A DNA stretch of 64,000 bases from contig NZ_RQER01000007.1 of NCBI RefSeq assembly GCF_004770615.1, positions 372,001 to 436,000 on the forward strand, written 5' to 3'. Positions 59,889-64,000 of the stretch are shown one piece after another. The position numbers and the translations under genes were made by a program. This DNA is from Leptospira langatensis. Its GTDB lineage: Bacteria > Spirochaetota > Leptospiria > Leptospirales > Leptospiraceae. Within the stretch, counting starts at the first letter, position 1, and each line of letters begins with the position of its first letter. Under the pieces are notes generated by a model. The model did no database searches. It was given only the letters and a program-made list of their open reading frames with translations, and was not told the origin of the DNA.

Positions 59889-60245
59889 ATGGCTGATAAT
59901 AGAACACATATTCAAGCGGGATTGATTACAGGAGCAATTCTTTCCATACTAAAGGATTGGAATAGAAATGATTTAAATATGGATCAAAAATTTGGAAGGG
60001 CTATATTGTCTGCCAGCATCGGCGCAATTGGGGGTAAGCTTCCTGATATTTTTGAACCTGCTGATCATCCGAATCACAGACAGGGTGCACATAGTGTTGC
60101 ATTTATGGGCTTTAGTTATGCCACTCTTCAGGAATTTAAGGAAAAGTATCCGGAATGGGAACTCATTATTGACCCACTCCTCGCTGGATATGCGAGTCAT
60201 TTGGTCCTGGATTCAAAAACGCCGATGGGTATACCGTGGTTCTGA
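59889..60245 (+). CDS. YdjM-like (DUF457) membrane-associated protein
   Basis: The protein has 118 residues. The motif GGKLPDIFEPADHPNHRQGAHS and LLAGYASHLVLDSKTPMGIPW are the conserved Asp/His core of the DUF457/YdjM group, predicted metal-dependent hydrolases of the membrane. It is shorter than most members, which have further membrane helices. AAGGAG lies before the ATG. Its function in this accessory cluster is unknown. Confidence 0.75.
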   Translation: MADNRTHIQAGLITGAILSILKDWNRNDLNMDQKFGRAILSASIGAIGGKLPDIFEPADHPNHRQGAHSVAFMGFSYATLQEFKEKYPEWELIIDPLLAGYASHLVLDSKTPMGIPWF

Positions 60246-60406
60246 CTTTGACGATTATTTGACATAAATTGGCGGTAAAAGAAAATCGAACCTCCGAAAC
60301 TTTAAAAGAATACACAAATAAACACTGAGGAACCCAACAAAAGCCTGTTGCTGGAACCATTCACTTGTATTCCTTAAATAGAGACAAAAACTTCGTTTAA
60401 CTAAGT

Positions 60407-63400
60407 ATGGAATTTCCAGCAATCATTGATAACAATACTGAAGAAACACAATTGGCGAACGTGTTTAATCAATTTCTTTTACCCTATGCCAACCAGATTG
60501 ATGCTGCAGTCGGTTATTTTTATTATAGTGGATTTGACTTGATCGCCCCTGGGTTATTAAAGAATCCCTTATTTCAAAATATAGATTCCGTGCCGAATGA
60601 TTCTATTCGAATCATCATGAGTCCAAGGACAGATCGTCGCACTGCTTTCCTCTTAAATACTGGAATTCAACTAAGTATCCAAGATCAAGTAAAGGATATA
60701 ATAAGCCAAATTGAGTTCGATATTGCAGGAAAAGATATTACACATATTTCCTTTTTTCTAGAACTTCTAAAAAGGAAGATTTTAAATGTTAGACTATATA
60801 CTGAAGATTTCTTTCATGCAAAAGCATATTTAGCGAAATTAAAACTTTCTAATGGTACCCATTTTCACTCAATAGTAGGATCTTCTAATTTTAGCGAATC
60901 TGGATTCACCGACAACCGAGAATTAAATCTCACTAATTCTGACAAATTACATTACGATCACCTGCTCAATTGGTTTCAAAAAATATGGAATTCCTCTACT
61001 GTTGAGCTTAATGAATCGCTAATTCAAATTGTTGATTCAGAACGAAACTCAAGGGCCAAAGGACTACCAACTTCAATCGGATTATCTCCTTTTGAAGCAT
61101 ACTTATTTTTAATACGCCACTACTTAGGAGAATTAACAAAGGAAAGATTAGAGAAAACCGAATTATTAGCGGAGTTTCAACAGGTTGGCGCAGAAAATGT
61201 CTTAGGAAAGTTAGAAATACTTGGAGGAGCAATCGTTTCAGATTCTGTTGGTCTTGGCAAAACTTTTACTGCGGCCGAAGTAATTCGTCGTTATAGAGAA
61301 AAAGGGGCTAGAGTATTAATCGTTGCACCACCTACATTAATTCCACAGTGGAAAGAAACTTTAGAAATTTTTTTCAATATTCCAGAATCGCAACACATAC
61401 AGTTTCTTTCTCAAGGCAAACTAGGTCAGGAGAATGGAGATAAAATTCAATCATTAAAGGGAGGAAAAGAATTTAATTTAATAATCATTGATGAAGCTCA
61501 CCGAGCAAGAAATAGAGAAACCTTTTTATATCAAAATATCAGGGCCCTACAACCCCAAGACATTTCACAGCAAGCAGCTGTCCTGTTACTTACAGCTACA
61601 CCTTTCAATAACTCAATTCGAGATTTGCAAAATCTTATCAATCTCTGTACAACAGATGCCAAATTATATGCTGCGGGATTTAGCCCTAATGCCTTTGACA
61701 AATTTCATGAGAAAATTAAATCACTTAAATCCGGAAAGAATATCTCTGCACTTGAAACAGATTTCGATTTCCAGAAATCGATTACAGAAATTCGAGATCT
61801 ATTAAATGGAATCATGCTACTCAGGATGAGGTCTTCAATCAAAAGAAACTATAGAAATATTACAATAGCCGGAAAACCTTTAGAGTTTCAAGAACCTGAA
61901 GTTCGAAAACTAAATTACTCTTATACAAATAAACAGCACGAACTGTTTCAAGAATTAAGCGGCTTTTTAGAAAAGTTACATCTCCCACATATTATTTTGT
62001 CTAATCCAGAATCAGGCAGAACCCTTTCTTACTTATATTTACTACTCCTTTACAAACGAATCGAATCCAGTCTTTATGCCTTCTATTGTTCTCTACTAAA
62101 TATAATTGAAAAGGAAAATGAACTCTTAAAAGCATTAGACTCCGGGGATTCCATCGAAGTATTGCTTCAAAAATACAACCGATATCGTCTCCAAACAGAA
62201 ATAATAGATCCAGAGGAAACATCAAATTTATTTGATGGGGGATCGATCCCCGAAGGAGAAGAATCGGAAGAGGATTCTAAGATAAAATTTACAGCGGATG
62301 ATGTCCGATCTTGGATTTCAAATGACATATACGAGATCAGGAATTTTATAAAGCGTCATTTAGAGCCGCTTCAAACCAACGTAGATCAACCTATTAGCCT
62401 AATAGATCCTAAAATTGAAACTTATATTAATACTCTCAGGTCCACTCGATTTCGAAAATGCATAACATTTTCCGAATACAAAGATACTGCCCAGTATATC
62501 GAATATCATCTCAAAATGTCTCCTTCAAATTTTCAACAATTCAGAAGTACAATGGTTACTTCAGGTGATCCTGAGCTTAAATCAAAATTAGAAAGGTTTG
62601 CACCGCGTGGGCAAAGGGCTAATGTCGCGCCAGGCGAAGAGTTCGACATTCTAATTGCAACGGACGTTCTATCCGAAGGTGTAAATTTACAGGATGCCGA
62701 TCTATTATTAAATTTTGATTTACCGTGGAACCCAATGCGAATCGTTCAAAGGGTAGGTCGAGTCAATCGAATAGGGTCGGAAAATCGAATTAGTGTCCTA
62801 AACATGACACCAAACGACGAAGTGCTAAATGGTTTTCTTAAACTACTCGAAATCTTAAATTCAAAGGTGCAGCAGGTAGCCATACTTCTAGGGAAAGAAA
62901 TGGCCATACTCTCCAGCGAAGACGAACATATTGATATTCGAGAAATTGGCGAAGAAATTAAGAACGTCCGTGACGCAGATTCAATGGATCGCTTAGAAGA
63001 ACTTTCCCAAAAAACAAGTATATTTACGGGGATAGAAGGAGAAACTGAAGAGGATCATTTTCGTTCCTTTTTACAATTTTCCGCATCGAAAAATCATATT
63101 CGCCCCGAAGATTTTGATACTCTCGTTACTCCAAATTTACAAAGAACGTATTATACAATACTAACAGAGAATCCCAAAAATACTTATTCTCTTTTTGAAA
63201 TACATGGAAGAAGAGGCGAACATAAGGATCTATTATCGAGGCACTGGATTCGAATCTCTGAGAATGGGGATGCGAAAGAAGAATTTCCATACCCATTTAT
63301 AGAATCTCCCATTTCTCCAACAGCGCCAATGGCTAGCTCCAAAACACTCTCCCTGATTGAATTAGAAATCAGAGCAGAACAAAAATTTAATCTAATTTTA

Positions 63401-63847
63401 GAAGAACGTAAGGATCGTTTCAAACCGGGTGCTGCCGGTAAAAGCTTAAGACAAATTAAATCAAAAATTCAATCAGATTTACTCACCGTAATCGATTCTC
63501 TCTTAAAAAAGAAGGGAGCACAAAATTTATCCTTCGATGAGAAGGAAAACTCTTTTATATCCGAAATGGATAATCTGAAAGGGAATGGAATTGAAATTGT
63601 CCAAGAAATCCGTGACATTTTCGGGCGCCATCCATTCTCATCCAACCAACTCACTTACCTTAGAAATCAATTAAAGAAATATGGAATTAACCTAGACCGG
63701 GGGATTAGTTTTGTTCAATATAAAGATTTTGCTCATACGCTTGTGGACTTTTATAATAAGCATATCATTTCGGAACCTTCGCTTCGCGGAACTATTTACA
63801 AAAAGGAAGAGATTATCGGACGAAAAATCCTAACAATCTTTACGTAG
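60407..63847 (+). CDS. Single-HKD PLD-domain helicase (defence-type)
   Basis: The protein has 1146 residues. Residues ~15-180 form a PLD-like domain: AAVGYFYYSGFDLI, HAK (H137, K139) and IVGSSNFSESGFTDNRELNL. A superfamily-2/SNF2-like helicase follows: Walker A VSDSVGLGKTFTA (about 278-290), PPTLIPQWKETL, DEAH box LIIIDEAHRARN (about 358-368), LTATPFNN, then motif V/VI ATDVLSEGVNLQDADLLLNFDLPWNP and QRVGRVNRIGS (about 751-788). The last ~350 residues are helical and unassigned. PLD-helicases of this type occur with DNA methyltransferases in phage-defence loci. The gene is markedly AT-rich. Confidence 0.87.
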   Translation: MEFPAIIDNNTEETQLANVFNQFLLPYANQIDAAVGYFYYSGFDLIAPGLLKNPLFQNIDSVPNDSIRIIMSPRTDRRTAFLLNTGIQLSIQDQVKDIISQIEFDIAGKDITHISFFLELLKRKILNVRLYTEDFFHAKAYLAKLKLSNGTHFHSIVGSSNFSESGFTDNRELNLTNSDKLHYDHLLNWFQKIWNSSTVELNESLIQIVDSERNSRAKGLPTSIGLSPFEAYLFLIRHYLGELTKERLEKTELLAEFQQVGAENVLGKLEILGGAIVSDSVGLGKTFTAAEVIRRYREKGARVLIVAPPTLIPQWKETLEIFFNIPESQHIQFLSQGKLGQENGDKIQSLKGGKEFNLIIIDEAHRARNRETFLYQNIRALQPQDISQQAAVLLLTATPFNNSIRDLQNLINLCTTDAKLYAAGFSPNAFDKFHEKIKSLKSGKNISALETDFDFQKSITEIRDLLNGIMLLRMRSSIKRNYRNITIAGKPLEFQEPEVRKLNYSYTNKQHELFQELSGFLEKLHLPHIILSNPESGRTLSYLYLLLLYKRIESSLYAFYCSLLNIIEKENELLKALDSGDSIEVLLQKYNRYRLQTEIIDPEETSNLFDGGSIPEGEESEEDSKIKFTADDVRSWISNDIYEIRNFIKRHLEPLQTNVDQPISLIDPKIETYINTLRSTRFRKCITFSEYKDTAQYIEYHLKMSPSNFQQFRSTMVTSGDPELKSKLERFAPRGQRANVAPGEEFDILIATDVLSEGVNLQDADLLLNFDLPWNPMRIVQRVGRVNRIGSENRISVLNMTPNDEVLNGFLKLLEILNSKVQQVAILLGKEMAILSSEDEHIDIREIGEEIKNVRDADSMDRLEELSQKTSIFTGIEGETEEDHFRSFLQFSASKNHIRPEDFDTLVTPNLQRTYYTILTENPKNTYSLFEIHGRRGEHKDLLSRHWIRISENGDAKEEFPYPFIESPISPTAPMASSKTLSLIELEIRAEQKFNLILEERKDRFKPGAAGKSLRQIKSKIQSDLLTVIDSLLKKKGAQNLSFDEKENSFISEMDNLKGNGIEIVQEIRDIFGRHPFSSNQLTYLRNQLKKYGINLDRGISFVQYKDFAHTLVDFYNKHIISEPSLRGTIYKKEEIIGRKILTIFT

Positions 63848-63852
63848 TATTA

Positions 63853-64000
63853 ATGGCAAGAGCTGATCGAATTAAAGAAATCATTTTAAACTCAAAATCT
63901 TTAGAAGATGTCGCTACACTTTTCCAAGAACTAAAATTTTCCATTAGCCAAGAAACTCAATCATTGATCGTTGAAATTGATGAGAATAGCTATATCGAAG
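63853..64000 (+). CDS. Unidentified gene, 3' partial at window edge
   Basis: The frame starts ATG five bases after the helicase stop and runs to the window end: RADRIKEIILNSKSLEDVATLF and then ELKFSISQETQSL. Forty-nine residues are visible and are helical; no family is recognisable. The tight spacing implies it is co-transcribed with the PLD-helicase. In related loci the next gene is often a DNA methyltransferase or nuclease, but that cannot be seen here. Confidence 0.6.
   Translation, partial: MARADRIKEIILNSKSLEDVATLFQELKFSISQETQSLIVEIDENSYIE

Overview
The window looks like chromosomal DNA of a Leptospira species (a spirochaete). The grounds are indirect: moderate GC, many short-leader lipoproteins with a loose L-x-x-C lipobox, a tRNA-Ile/tRNA-Ala pair standing apart from any rRNA operon, DUF1566 and Kelch-like surface lipoproteins, and frequent TTG/GTG starts. 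The species cannot be settled from the sequence alone. About 50 protein genes, two tRNAs, several intrinsic terminators and one family of dispersed structured repeats are supported.

Layout. 1-5.6 kb: end of a tandem amidase/PGRP protein, a membrane AraC-type regulator, a large di-haem cytochrome c lipoprotein and a Dps ferritin. 5.7-14.9 kb: PLP sugar aminotransferase, DUF1566 lipoprotein, Lon protease, two tandem pectinacetylesterase-like lipoproteins and a macro-domain protein. 15-26.9 kb: a Leptospira-type exported protein of unknown role, a chemoreceptor, two multi-pass membrane proteins, a zinc alcohol dehydrogenase, thioesterase, glutathione transferase and two paralogous tandem histidine kinases. 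27-31.4 kb: a tight five-gene operon (membrane-anchored SMP-30-like lactonase, acyl-CoA dehydrogenase, APH-type kinase, DUF6285 protein, histidine phosphatase) that resembles the LvaABC route for 4-hydroxyacyl-CoA breakdown. 31.6-37 kb: Crp-like regulator, acyltransferase, tRNA-Ile and tRNA-Ala, PQQ-type sugar dehydrogenase and a polytopic membrane protein. 37-46 kb: a flavin/iron-sulfur membrane redox fusion, a TfoX-N protein with a histone-like lysine tail, and a heavy-metal-type RND efflux locus with an outer-membrane channel but no adaptor gene. 46-53 kb: two-gene proline catabolism, a hydrolase, and an SDR-DUF1326-DUF2182 operon divergent from a TetR gene with twin palindromic operators.

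53-64 kb is accessory in character: GC-rich dispersed repeats, a GFA-fold protein, a Kelch-like lipoprotein, a sterol-desaturase-family enzyme and a MATE transporter, then an AT-richer stretch. That stretch holds a toxin-antitoxin-like pair (XRE-ImmA protease plus a frameshifted PIN-domain protein) whose promoter lies inside a palindrome, a YdjM-like membrane protein, and a 1146-residue PLD-helicase followed by a gene cut by the window edge. This end looks like a horizontally acquired defence island.

The most notable signals are: (1) the predicted lactone/4-hydroxyacid operon; (2) the dispersed repeat, whose outer stem differs in sequence between copies but keeps pairing; (3) the XRE-ImmA/PIN module with an operator-embedded, apparently leaderless promoter; (4) the PLD-helicase locus; (5) the twin 26-bp inverted operators.
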